From contig CANHCU010000014.1 in assembly GCA_947459185.1 (NCBI GenBank), positions 1 to 48,446 of the forward strand: a stretch of DNA of 48,446 nt, in the 5' to 3' direction. Below the pieces are notes generated by a model, which was not told where the DNA came from, made no database searches, and worked only from the letters and a program-made list of their open reading frames with translations. This DNA is from Planctomycetaceae bacterium. GTDB taxonomy: Bacteria; Planctomycetota; Planctomycetia; Pirellulales; UBA1268. The translations under genes were made by a program, and so were the position numbers. How positions within the stretch are numbered: the first letter of the stretch is position 1; the number at the start of each line of letters is the position of its first letter. Shown one piece after another: positions 40,405-48,446 of this stretch.

Positions 40405-41889
40405 ATGGCCGCGTCCCACAATTCCTCCGCTCGCACGAGCGGACTCACGGCCTCCGGACGGCTGTCCACGACGGGCTGGCTCGTCTGCGCCATCGCGGCG
40501 ATCGGCTTCGCGTTTGACATCTACGAACTCCTCATGCTGCCGCTGGTGATCAAGCCGGCGCTCGCGGCGTTGGGAGGCGCGACGGCCGCGGGCGTGCCGT
40601 TGCTGGTGCCGGGGTCACCCGAATACACGAAGTGGGCCAGGGCCCTGTTTTTCGTCCCCGCGATCGCCGGCGGCGTCTTCGGCCTGCTGGGCGGCTACCT
40701 CACCGATCTGCTCGGACGGCGGCGGGTGCTCACGTACAGCATTCTGCTCTACGCGTTTGCGGCACTGGCGGCGGGCTTTGCCACGTCGCTGCCGCAGCTG
40801 CTCTTCTTCCGCTGCCTCGTCTTCATCGGCGTGTGCGTGGAATTCGTGGCAGCGGTGGCCTGGCTCGCCGAACTGTTTCCCGACCCGCGGCAGCGGGAGA
40901 GCGCGCTCGGTTGGACGCAGGCGTTCTCCTCGCTCGGCGGCCTGCTCGTGGGCCTGGCCAACATCCTCGCGGCCAAGTTTGCGCTGGCACTGCCGGCAAT
41001 CCACGGCGACCACGAGGCCTGGCGGTACACGCTCATCTCCGGCGTGATCCCAGCTCTGCCGCTGATCCTCATCCGTCCGTTCCTGCCGGAGAGCCCTGTC
41101 TGGGCGGAGAAGAAGGCGGCGGGCACGCTCAAGCGGCCCAGCATCCGTGAACTATTCAGCCCCGCGCTCGTCCGCGCGACGGTGGTGACGACGCTGGTCT
41201 TCGCCGCCAGCTATGGCATCGCCTTCGGTGCGATCCAGCAGCTGCCCCAGATTCTCGGCGGGCCGAAGGGACACGCCGCGATTCTCGCCACGGCGAAGGA
41301 AGCGCAGGATGAGGCGATTGCTACGGCGAAGTCGAAGGGGGAAACCGTGGCTCCCGGGCGGCTGAAGAGCATCGCCGGAAACGCCACCGACGAGGCGGTG
41401 GCCGGCGTCACGATCTATCAGGAAATCGGCGGTCTCGTGGGCCGCGTGCTGCTGGCCTTCGCGGCGCTACGGATTGCCAGCCGCAGGCTCTTGCTGCGGA
41501 TCTTCCAGCTGCCGGCGCTCCTGCTCGTGCCGGCACTCTTCTGGTGGATCTCGACGCAGCTGCCAAACGCTGGTTCGCTGCCGCTGATCAAGGCGGGCAT
41601 ATTCGTGGCCGGCCTGTTCACCGTGTCGCAGTTCAGCTTCTGGGGCAACTACATCCCGCTCGTCTTTCCCACCCATCTCCGCGGCACTGGGGAGAGCTTC
41701 GCCGCCAACATCGGGGGTCGCGTGCTCGGCACGGCTGCCGCCTGGCTCACGCTCACATTCTCCGCCGCCACGCCACCTGATCCGGTGCGGATCGCGCTGG
41801 TGGGCGCGGGGGTGGCAGGGGCCTATGCCTTGGTGGGCGCGATCCTCACGCAGTGGCTCCCCGAACCGGAGTCGGGTGTCGAGCATTAA
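40405..41889 (+). CDS. MFS transporter
   Basis: 494 residues with about twelve membrane segments. The first-loop signature GYLTDLLGRRRVL (about 94-106, the GxxxDxxGRRxxL motif of the major facilitator superfamily) and PESPVWAEKK (about 229) at the end of the first half, as in sugar and aromatic-acid type porters, are clear. A Lys/Ala-rich cytosolic insert (about 292-330, ATAKEAQDEAIATAKSKG) lies between the two halves. The substrate is unknown. It is convergent with the DUF454 gene; a cluster of three hairpins separates them. Confidence 0.92.
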   Translation: MAASHNSSARTSGLTASGRLSTTGWLVCAIAAIGFAFDIYELLMLPLVIKPALAALGGATAAGVPLLVPGSPEYTKWARALFFVPAIAGGVFGLLGGYLTDLLGRRRVLTYSILLYAFAALAAGFATSLPQLLFFRCLVFIGVCVEFVAAVAWLAELFPDPRQRESALGWTQAFSSLGGLLVGLANILAAKFALALPAIHGDHEAWRYTLISGVIPALPLILIRPFLPESPVWAEKKAAGTLKRPSIRELFSPALVRATVVTTLVFAASYGIAFGAIQQLPQILGGPKGHAAILATAKEAQDEAIATAKSKGETVAPGRLKSIAGNATDEAVAGVTIYQEIGGLVGRVLLAFAALRIASRRLLLRIFQLPALLLVPALFWWISTQLPNAGSLPLIKAGIFVAGLFTVSQFSFWGNYIPLVFPTHLRGTGESFAANIGGRVLGTAAAWLTLTFSAATPPDPVRIALVGAGVAGAYALVGAILTQWLPEPESGVEH

Positions 41890-41926
41890 CGGCAGCTTCA
41901 CGAAAAACATGGCATCGCGCTGCCCT

Positions 41927-42008
41927 GACGGGCGGATGCCCGTCCACAGCCAGTTTCTTGGCGGGCCTCCGCCCGCTGGCGACTGCGTGGCATCCTGCCA
42001 CGCAGTCG
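41927..42008. repeat. Three consecutive hairpins between convergent genes
   Basis: Three perfect inverted repeats stand in a row: GACGGGC-GGAT-GCCCGTC (41927-41944), GCGGGC-CTCC-GCCCGC (41961-41976) and a 13-bp stem with 3-nt loop at 41980-41992/41996-42008 (CGACTGCGTGGCA with its complement). They lie between the MFS transporter and the DUF454 gene, which converge, and have no T run. They probably act as a two-way terminator. Confidence 0.6.
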
Positions 42009-42146
42009 ATGACGCAGAGGGAGCCGGGGATCGGCGAAGGTGGAGGAGACGAGGAGGATGTCCGACTTGTTGTGCGTGCCACTCCGTCCCGGGTGAACAA
42101 GTCGGAATCTCCGAGCGACGGAACCTTCGCCGTCCCCGGCGGCGCG

Positions 42147-42572
42147 TCACTCCACGATCGTTCGAGGCGCGCGCGGGGCGTCGTCGGGCAGCGTGGGCAC
42201 GGTCCAGATCACGTAGAGACCGATAGCGACGGCGGCCAGGGCGATGTACCGCAGCCACCAGGGCAGGCTGTTGAGCAGCAGGCTGCAGCCGACGACGGCG
42301 GCCACCATCACAATGGCGCGTCGCTTCATCGTCTGCCGGATGCCGTGGTAGTGCTGCCAATCATCGAGCGTGGGCCCAAACAACTTGGAGCGGTGCAGCC
42401 AGGCATGGATGCGGGGCGAGCCACGGTAAAAGCACCAGCTCGCCAGCAGCAGGAAGGGGGTCGTCGGAACGAGGGGGAGCACGGCCCCCACCACGGCCAG
42501 CCCCACGCAGAGCCAGCCCCCGGCGACGTAGAGAAAGCTCCGGAACGGATCGGTGATGGGGCGGAGGTCCAT
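42147..42572 (-). CDS. DUF454 (YbaN-family) inner membrane protein
   Basis: 141 residues. The N-terminal half has two membrane segments (about 13-32, 37-50) with the DUF454 signature [28 protein letters not shown], and the C-terminal half has two more (about 85-105, 108-125). YbaN-family members have no established molecular role. The gene faces the MFS transporter and starts about 150 bp from the aldolase gene on the opposite strand. Confidence 0.9.
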   Translation of the reverse strand: MDLRPITDPFRSFLYVAGGWLCVGLAVVGAVLPLVPTTPFLLLASWCFYRGSPRIHAWLHRSKLFGPTLDDWQHYHGIRQTMKRRAIVMVAAVVGCSLLLNSLPWWLRYIALAAVAIGLYVIWTVPTLPDDAPRAPRTIVE

Positions 42573-42718
42573 GCGTGCTGCGTCCGGCAGGCGGGGCGGT
42601 CGTGCTACGGGGATTCTATCACGTCTGTTTTTTCCGTATGATCTCGGCCGTCCTTTCTGGGGCCGACCTGCGGCTTCCAGCAGTCCAGACCTTCCCGCCC
42701 ACCATCGGAGACGCTCCC

Positions 42719-43762
42719 ATGCCGCTCGTTCCCATGCGCATCCTGCTCGATCACGCCGCCGAGAACGGGTATGGCATCGCCGCCTTCAACGTGAACAACA
42801 TGGAGCAGATCCAGTCGATCATGGAGGCGGCCAAGGAGACGGAGTCGCCGGTGATCGTGCAGGCGTCCCGCGGTGCCCGCAGCTTCAGCCAGGACAATTA
42901 CCTCCGCCACCTGATGCTCGCCGCCGCCGAGCTCTATCCGTGGATCCCGATCGCGATGCACCAGGACCATGGCAACTCGACCGCCACGTGTGTGAGCGCG
43001 ATCGACAACGGCTTCACCAGCGTGATGATGGACGGCTCGCTCAAGGAGGACGGCAAGACGCCGGCCGATTACGACTACAACGTCAAGGTGACGAAGGAGG
43101 TCGTGACGATGGCTCACGCGCGGGGTGTGTCGGTGGAGGGTGAGCTTGGCTGTCTCGGATCGCTGGAGAGCGGCCACGGCGAGGCAGAAGACGGCCATGG
43201 CGCCGAGGGACAGCTCTCGCACGATCAGCTGCTTACCGATCCCGCGGAGGCTGCATCGTTCGTGGCCGACACCGGTGTGGACGCGCTGGCCGTCGCCATC
43301 GGCACCAGCCACGGTGCCTACAAGTTTACGCGGAAGCCCGACGGCGAGGTGCTCGCCATGAAGCAGATCGAGGAGATCCACCGGCGGCTTCCCAACTGCC
43401 ACCTCGTGATGCACGGCTCGTCGAGCGTGCCACAGGAGTTGCAGGACATCATCAACAAGTTTGGCGGCAAGATGCCCCAGACATGGGGCGTGCCCGTGGA
43501 GGAGATCCAGCGGGGCATCAAGCACGGCGTGCGGAAGATCAACGTCGATACCGACTGCCGCATGGCGATCACCGGCGCCGTCCGCAAGGTGCTCTGGGAG
43601 AGCCCCGAGAAGTTCGATCCCCGCGACTATCTCAAGCCTGCCCGCGAGGCGATGAAGAAGGTCTGCGCGGAGCGGATGGTGCAGTTTGGCCAGGCCGGCA
43701 ACGCCCGCAAGGTGCCGGTGGTCACGCTCGACGAGATGGCGAAGCGCTACGCGAAAGCGTGA
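42719..43762 (+). CDS. fba: Class II fructose-bisphosphate aldolase
   Basis: 347 residues from the ATG at 42719 (GGAG nine bases upstream); the frame extends to 42575 without coding signs. Zinc ligands and active-site motifs are clear: HQDHGNS (81-87), VEGELGCLG (about 139-147), GTSHGAYKF (about 197-205), VMHGSSSVP and [11 protein letters not shown] (about 272-282). It cleaves fructose-1,6-bisphosphate in glycolysis, or works in reverse in gluconeogenesis. A -10-like TATGAT at 42637 with a weak TTCTAT -35 17 nt before may be its promoter. Confidence 0.95.
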   Translation: MPLVPMRILLDHAAENGYGIAAFNVNNMEQIQSIMEAAKETESPVIVQASRGARSFSQDNYLRHLMLAAAELYPWIPIAMHQDHGNSTATCVSAIDNGFTSVMMDGSLKEDGKTPADYDYNVKVTKEVVTMAHARGVSVEGELGCLGSLESGHGEAEDGHGAEGQLSHDQLLTDPAEAASFVADTGVDALAVAIGTSHGAYKFTRKPDGEVLAMKQIEEIHRRLPNCHLVMHGSSSVPQELQDIINKFGGKMPQTWGVPVEEIQRGIKHGVRKINVDTDCRMAITGAVRKVLWESPEKFDPRDYLKPAREAMKKVCAERMVQFGQAGNARKVPVVTLDEMAKRYAKA

Positions 43763-43784
43763 TACGGCGGCGGGAAAACACGCG

Positions 43785-43840
43785 TTGCGGCGTTTGCCCA
43801 GTCGGCCTATAGTCCCGCCCCCGCGCGGCGGTTCCGCGCG
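43785..43840 (+). promoter_or_regulatory. Promoter and leader hairpin of the kdsD-kdsC-lpt operon
   Basis: TTGCGG (43785-43790), a 17-nt spacer and TATAGT (43808-43813), a strong -10. The leader then folds a GC-rich hairpin GCGCGG-CGGTT-CCGCGC (43824-43840). kdsD starts at 43866. Confidence 0.6.
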
Positions 43841-43865
43841 CGCATGCCCTCGGTTGGACTCCACC

Positions 43866-44960
43866 ATGACTGCGCCTCTTTCGCTCCCGATAGATGACCG
43901 CCGCAGCCCGCCTGCGCCGTCCGACGCCGACGTGCTCGACCACGGCCGCGAGATTCTCCGCACCGAGGGGAATGCCGTCCTGCGGATGGCTGGCGCACTC
44001 GATGGAGCGTTCTGCCAAGCTGTGCGGATGATCGCGGGCTGCAGCGGCAAGGTTGTCGTCACGGGGATCGGGAAGGCGGGCCTCGTCGCCCAGAAGATCT
44101 CGGCCACGCTCGCCTCCACAGGCACTCCCAGCCACTTCCTTCATCCGGCCGAGGCGATGCACGGTGACCTCGGTGTGCTGCGGCGCGACGACATCGTGCT
44201 CGGACTGTCGCAGTCGGGCGAGACGGAGGAGATCACACGGCTCCTGCCGCACCTTGCAGCCGCGGGAGTGAAGATCATCGCGCTCACCGGCAGGGCCGAC
44301 AGCACGCTCGGACGTGCGGCGGCGGTCGTGGTGGCCACCGGCCCTGTCCGCGAGGCATGTGTGCTCGGCCTGGCCCCCAGCACGAGTACGTCGATCCTGC
44401 TAGCGCTCGGCGACAGCCTGGCGCTCGTCACGAGCAGCCTGCGGCGGTTTACCCATGAGGACTTCGCAGCCCGGCATCCCGGGGGCAGTCTGGGGAGACA
44501 ATTGATGCGGGTTGACGACGCGATGCGGCCGCTGGCGCAGTGCCGGACGGCCCGGCCGGATGAGACCGTGCGGAACGTGTTCTCGCAGCCTTTGCCCTCG
44601 CGGCGGACCGGCGCCGTGATGATCATCGACGATGCCGGCATGTTGGCGGGCATCTTCACCGACAGCGATCTGGCCAGACTCTTCGAACACCGCAACGACG
44701 CCGCCATCGATGGACCGATCCATGGTGTGATGACGAGCCGGCCCACGACGGTGACGGCGGGCCTGCGGCTCCGCGACGCCGTGGCGGTGCTCGAGTCGCG
44801 GCGGCTGAGCGAACTGCCGGTGGTCGATGCCGACGGCCGTCCTCTCGGCCTGCTCGACATCGTCGATCTCGTCGGCCTCGTGCCCTCCGAACCGGCAACT
44901 GTGATCACGGGCGACACGGCTGACGACACCCTGCCACTGCCCGGCACCGCAGCTGCATGA
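43866..44960 (+). CDS. kdsD: Arabinose-5-phosphate isomerase (KdsD/KpsF)
   Basis: 364 residues from the ATG at 43866. A SIS domain (about 50-190) with VVVTGIGKAGLVAQKISATLASTG, HGDLGVLRRDD and SQSGETEEI is followed by HPGGSLGR and two CBS domains (about 225-340). It isomerises ribulose-5-phosphate to arabinose-5-phosphate, the first committed step to Kdo in lipopolysaccharide. The next gene, kdsC, starts about 60 nt downstream, or overlaps by 4 nt if read from 44957. Confidence 0.95.
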   Translation: MTAPLSLPIDDRRSPPAPSDADVLDHGREILRTEGNAVLRMAGALDGAFCQAVRMIAGCSGKVVVTGIGKAGLVAQKISATLASTGTPSHFLHPAEAMHGDLGVLRRDDIVLGLSQSGETEEITRLLPHLAAAGVKIIALTGRADSTLGRAAAVVVATGPVREACVLGLAPSTSTSILLALGDSLALVTSSLRRFTHEDFAARHPGGSLGRQLMRVDDAMRPLAQCRTARPDETVRNVFSQPLPSRRTGAVMIIDDAGMLAGIFTDSDLARLFEHRNDAAIDGPIHGVMTSRPTTVTAGLRLRDAVAVLESRRLSELPVVDADGRPLGLLDIVDLVGLVPSEPATVITGDTADDTLPLPGTAAA

Positions 44961-45019
44961 GCCGACGAGGCTCCTCCTGCAGTCACTTGGAAACGTCTTT
45001 CTCATTCCGAAACGAACCC

Positions 45020-45595
45020 ATGACATCAGCCACCGATCTCGACCGACGTCTGGCCGGAGTGCAGCTCCTGTTGCTCGACTGCGACGGCGTGCTGACCGAT
45101 GGCGGCGTCACATGGAGCGATGATGGCGTGGAGCTGAAAACGTTCCACATCCGCGACGGTCTGGGGATCCGTGGCTGGCAGCGGGCCGGCGGGCGAACAG
45201 GCATCATCACGGGCCGTTCGAGCCGCATCGTGGAGCGGCGGGCCGCCGAACTCGGCATCGAGTTTGTGCGGCAGGGAGTCGCAGACAAGCTCACCGTGGC
45301 CGGAGCGATCATCGAAGAATGCGGGCTGTCTTGGGAGCAGACGGCGTTCATGGGCGATGATCTGCCCGATCTCCCGGTGGTCGCCCGGTGCGGAGTGGGG
45401 GCGGCGGTTGCCGACGCCTGTGAAGAATTGCGGGCCGCCGCCGCGGTCGTCACCAGTCTGCAGGGCGGTCGGGGCGCGGTCCGCGAGCTGATCGAGCGGA
45501 TGCTCCGGGCACGCGGTGGTTGGGGGAGCATCGTCAACGGATACACCGCGGCTCGCGCGGGCATCGACGAAAGCATGAACCTTGGGAGGGCCTAG
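45020..45595 (+). CDS. kdsC: 3-deoxy-D-manno-octulosonate-8-phosphate phosphatase (KdsC)
   Basis: 191 residues from the ATG at 45020, which starts the HAD domain at the family point; an ATG at 44957 overlaps the kdsD stop (ATGA) and would add 21 residues. HAD motif I LLDCDGVLTDGG (Asp20, Asp22) and motif III/IV regions (DKLTVAGAI, MGDDLPDLPV) are intact. It removes phosphate from Kdo-8-phosphate. It lies between kdsD and a long Lpt-like gene, the order of the E. coli kdsD-kdsC-lptC-lptA-lptB block. Confidence 0.93.
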   Translation: MTSATDLDRRLAGVQLLLLDCDGVLTDGGVTWSDDGVELKTFHIRDGLGIRGWQRAGGRTGIITGRSSRIVERRAAELGIEFVRQGVADKLTVAGAIIEECGLSWEQTAFMGDDLPDLPVVARCGVGAAVADACEELRAAAAVVTSLQGGRGAVRELIERMLRARGGWGSIVNGYTAARAGIDESMNLGRA

Positions 45596-45622
45596 CGGCG
45601 TCTTTCGCCAGCGGACCACTTC

Positions 45623-48446
45623 ATGGAACATCGCCTCGGACGCACAATGCGGGTGTTTCTCATCGTCCTCGCGGCAGCCGGCTTCCACCGGCTCACCGTG
45701 GTGCCGTTGGTGGAGCCGCGCGTACACGACGAGCAACAGGCGCTCGAACTGTCGCCGGAACAGGCCGCTGCGATCCGGGCCCGGGCCGACCGCCGACTGG
45801 CGGCACTGGGCGACATCTTTCCGGCAGGTTCGTGGGAACGCGAAGATCCCATCATGCTCGAGAGCCGGCAGATGCGGCTCCTCTTCAAGCAGTATCAGGC
45901 ATTGCCCGACGGCCGGGTGAATCTGGTCCCCTGCACGCTGGTGGTGCTGCCGGATCGCAACCGTGTGGCGGGCAATGGCGATGAAGGGCGAACGCTCGTG
46001 CTGCGGGTGCCTCAGGGGGCCGTGCTCGAGTTCGACGAGCCGCTCGACCTGCGGCAGGGCCGGCTCGCGCGGCTCATCGGCGGCAGCCTCCGCGGCCAGG
46101 TGACGATCCGCGGCACACCGTCAGCCCCCGGTGCCGATGACGACATCGAGATCGTCACCCGCGACGTGGAACTCGAGGAATTTGAGGTCCGCACTGCTGA
46201 GATGGTGCAGTTTCGCTATGGACGTTCGACCGGCAGTGGCCGGGCACTCCTGGCGAGGCTGCTGCCGCGGGCGGGCGGGTCGGATAAGTCTTCCGATCAG
46301 GGGCCAAGCATCGGCGGCATCGACTCGATCCGGCTCGATCATGACGTGCGGATGCGCCTGGAGGGTATGCAGGGCGGGCTTCTGCCTGGCCAAAAGCCGC
46401 CAGCTGCCGGGGCCGAGCCTGGTTCGGCTACCGACGCTGCCCCCGTGCTCGTCAGCTGTCGCGGCGGCCTCTGCCTCAATGTGTCGGCCAACGTGATCAC
46501 CTGTGAGGATCAGGTCGAAGTGGTCCGCACCGTGCCCGGAGGTTCGACCGACCAACTCGCCTGTGAACTGCTGGCGATCATGCTCGGCCGGCAGGAGCCT
46601 GCAGCCGGTGGCAAGTCGGAACTGAAGCCGGTCGAAATTCAGGCCAAGGGCACGCCAGTGGTCGCCCGGTCGAGTGGCGCCGGACTCGAGGCCCGCGCGG
46701 CACGGCTCGGCTACGAGATCGCGACGCGGCGGATTCTGCTCGACGGCGAGGAGCCGGTGTCGCTGGTCGCGCGGGGCACGGAGATGGAGGCCCGCTCGAT
46801 CGACTACGTGCCGGGGCCGGCCTCCGCGCCGGGGTCGCTGATGGCCGTGGGGCCTGGCTGGCTGCGGACACAGTCGGCGGGCTCGCCGCCGGTGCAGGCC
46901 CGCTGGCAGAAATGGCTGCGGATGCGTCCCGACGGAGAAGGGCATGTAGCGTCGATCGCTGGCGATGCGGAGGTGGCGGTGGAGACACAGGGCCGGCTCA
47001 GCGGCTCCGAAATGCACCTCTGGCTGGAACGTGCCAAGCCGACCGGATCGGTCGCAGCGCCGCCGACGGCTGTGGTGGCGGATGCGAGCGGCGCGGGCCC
47101 GGATCTCTCGGGAGTGCGGCCGACCCGCATGCTGGCCCGCGGCATGGTGGAGGTGGAGGCGGAGGAGTTGGCCGCGCGAACCGACCGCATGGAGGTCTGG
47201 TTCCGCAATCAGGAGCCGGCACTCACGACGCCCGCAGGAAGTGCCCCGCCACCGCAGGCTGCCGTCGGCGCAACACGCGTTGCGGGGCCGAATCCTGCCG
47301 GCCGCATGACGCCTACGCCCAATGGGCCCAATGCGCAGAAGAGCCCACGTGCGGGCAGGCTCGTCGCGACCGCGGCGCTCGTCCGCGGCCTCGTGAGCAT
47401 GGCTGGCAACAGGAGCGAACTCGAGGAGATGTCGCTCGAGGGCCAGGTGCATGTCGTGGAGGAGCCGCGTGAGCAGGCCGCCGCCGGACCGCGGAATGCG
47501 ACCGCCGAAGCCGGCCTGGAGATTCGCGGCGACCAGATGCAGCTCACGCGGCCCACGCGGTTTGACGCGCGGGCGATCGTGTCGGGCCGTCCGGCGGAGG
47601 TCCGCGGACGGGGACTCGATCTGCAGGGGCCGCTCGTTGACTTCGATCGGGGCAGGAATCGGCTTACGGTGGACGGCGCCGGCATGCTGAAGGTGCCGGT
47701 GGCGGCAGGCGTGGGTGGATTCGAGTCGTTTGGATTGACCGGCGGCATGACGCCAGCTCCAGCAACGCCGGCGGCTGCACCCCCTGGCTCGCTCGATGTG
47801 AACTGGCAGGGTCGCATGGACTTCGACGGGCTCACCGCCCGCTTCGTCGATCGCGTGGTGACGGTCAGCGGCGGCACGACCGTGCGAGCCGGGTCGCTCG
47901 ATGTAGTATTTAACACGCCCATTGAGTTCTCAGCTGCCCAGCCGCAGCCGGCGGTGCGGCCCGACGTGTCGCGGATCGCGTGCGGCAGCGGCGTGCGGAT
48001 CGAGAGCGAGTCGACCGCACAGGATGGCGGCAAGTCGGTCGAGCAGCTCTTCGTGCGAGACCTCGTCATTGATCGCACCACGGGGAACGTCACAGGCACC
48101 GGCCCCGGACGGCTGGCAAGCACCCGGTTTGGGCAGCCACCGGGCATGTCGCTGCCAACCGGTCCGCAGACGCCCGGTGCAGTTCCCGCTCCGGCGGCTG
48201 CCCCGGCAACAGCGCAGCCTGACGAACTCACCTACCTGGGCGTCGATTTCCAGCGGGGCATGCGGGGCAACATCAACCGGCGCGTGATGGAGTTCCATCA
48301 GCGGGTCGAGGCGATCTGGGGGCCGGTCGCGAAGTGGGGCGACACGCTCGACCCTCACGCTGCCTCAGGCCTGCCGCCGCGGGTCGTGACGATCTCCAGC
48401 GACGTGCTGGGAGTGGGCCAGGCACCGCCGGCACCGGGGCAGAAAC
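45623..48446 (+). CDS. Very long LptC/LptA (OstA)-like LPS transport protein, truncated by the window end
   Basis: At least 941 residues; open from the ATG at 45623 to the window edge, so the C-terminus is missing. The N-terminus has a short membrane anchor (about 9-22, MRVFLIVLAAAGF). Around 640-690 it has the pattern of LptA/OstA repeats (IVSGRPAEVRGRGL, LVDFDRGRNRLTVDG), and similar beta-rich, glycine-poor segments occur throughout, joined by Pro/Ala/Gly-rich linkers. The place directly after kdsD-kdsC (27-nt gap) matches that of lptC. LptC and LptA carry LPS across the periplasm. Each is below 200 residues in E. coli, so this is much longer. Family assignment is inference from position and motif. 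Confidence 0.7.
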   Translation, partial: MEHRLGRTMRVFLIVLAAAGFHRLTVVPLVEPRVHDEQQALELSPEQAAAIRARADRRLAALGDIFPAGSWEREDPIMLESRQMRLLFKQYQALPDGRVNLVPCTLVVLPDRNRVAGNGDEGRTLVLRVPQGAVLEFDEPLDLRQGRLARLIGGSLRGQVTIRGTPSAPGADDDIEIVTRDVELEEFEVRTAEMVQFRYGRSTGSGRALLARLLPRAGGSDKSSDQGPSIGGIDSIRLDHDVRMRLEGMQGGLLPGQKPPAAGAEPGSATDAAPVLVSCRGGLCLNVSANVITCEDQVEVVRTVPGGSTDQLACELLAIMLGRQEPAAGGKSELKPVEIQAKGTPVVARSSGAGLEARAARLGYEIATRRILLDGEEPVSLVARGTEMEARSIDYVPGPASAPGSLMAVGPGWLRTQSAGSPPVQARWQKWLRMRPDGEGHVASIAGDAEVAVETQGRLSGSEMHLWLERAKPTGSVAAPPTAVVADASGAGPDLSGVRPTRMLARGMVEVEAEELAARTDRMEVWFRNQEPALTTPAGSAPPPQAAVGATRVAGPNPAGRMTPTPNGPNAQKSPRAGRLVATAALVRGLVSMAGNRSELEEMSLEGQVHVVEEPREQAAAGPRNATAEAGLEIRGDQMQLTRPTRFDARAIVSGRPAEVRGRGLDLQGPLVDFDRGRNRLTVDGAGMLKVPVAAGVGGFESFGLTGGMTPAPATPAAAPPGSLDVNWQGRMDFDGLTARFVDRVVTVSGGTTVRAGSLDVVFNTPIEFSAAQPQPAVRPDVSRIACGSGVRIESESTAQDGGKSVEQLFVRDLVIDRTTGNVTGTGPGRLASTRFGQPPGMSLPTGPQTPGAVPAPAAAPATAQPDELTYLGVDFQRGMRGNINRRVMEFHQRVEAIWGPVAKWGDTLDPHAASGLPPRVVTISSDVLGVGQAPPAPGQK

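Noticed and set aside
46121-48231. Two long minus-strand open frames (46121-47452, 47209-48231)
   Set aside because: Both lie under the plus-strand Lpt-like gene, which is open without a stop from 45623 and has a membrane anchor and OstA-like segments.

Overview
The window is high-GC DNA from a planctomycete, most likely of the Pirellulales type. The assignment is inferred from gene content. Features typical of that group are the MoxR/DUF58/BatA/von Willebrand block facing a squalene-cyclase-fold DUF4159 protein, the FabZ-ACP-FabZ-FabF cluster, an orphan subunit of the tetrahydromethanopterin C1 pathway, a PQQ-propeller secretory protein, a YkgJ cysteine-cluster protein and a KdsD-KdsC-Lpt block for lipopolysaccharide. 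No rRNA, prophage, insertion sequence or CRISPR array is visible.

Layout. 1-400: an intrinsic terminator, a possible structured RNA and tRNA-Pro(CGG), all on the minus strand. 572-6097: three unrelated type II toxin-antitoxin modules (AbrB-Doc, RHH-PIN, Phd-PIN) around recJ, with the AbrB-Doc operon running on by overlap into a PQQ-propeller gene. 6233-10536: a YkgJ protein, three glycosyltransferase-like proteins and a FkbM methyltransferase, probably surface polysaccharide work. 10631-15650: hisS, an H-NOX/Ser-Thr kinase fusion coupled to a lipoprotein, and a membrane zinc peptidase. 15798-25024: the MoxR-type block. 25227-28508: a histidine kinase and its sigma-54-type response regulator. 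28730-31680: lexA facing sppA. 31808-33192: rpsL, rpsG and a split-barrel FMN protein. 33296-35932: FhcC and three small heat-shock proteins. 36434-39505: fatty-acid genes. 39821-42572: a lipoprotein with ten cysteines spaced exactly five residues apart, an MFS transporter and a DUF454 membrane protein. 42719-48446: class II aldolase, then kdsD, kdsC and a very long LptC/LptA-like gene cut by the window end.

How the parts work together. The TA modules have readable promoters and operators: palindromes overlie the -10 elements, and two antitoxin mRNAs should be leaderless. The MoxR ATPase, DUF58 protein, two vWA-type membrane proteins and DUF4159 protein form a probable cell-envelope chaperone block. 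KdsD and KdsC make Kdo and the following gene probably carries LPS across the periplasm, so this organism appears to build a Gram-negative outer membrane.

A REP-like element (core about CAAGCCCGMAGCGCAAG) recurs around ten times, only between genes. It forms inverted pairs in four of the intervals where genes converge, and one copy family has become a 61-bp tandem array.

The most notable items are the H-NOX kinase fusion (ligand His, YxSxR motif and their 29-residue spacing all preserved), the cysteine-pentad lipoprotein, the oversized Lpt-like protein, the natural Arg88 in ribosomal protein S12 and the operator architecture of the toxin-antitoxin genes.
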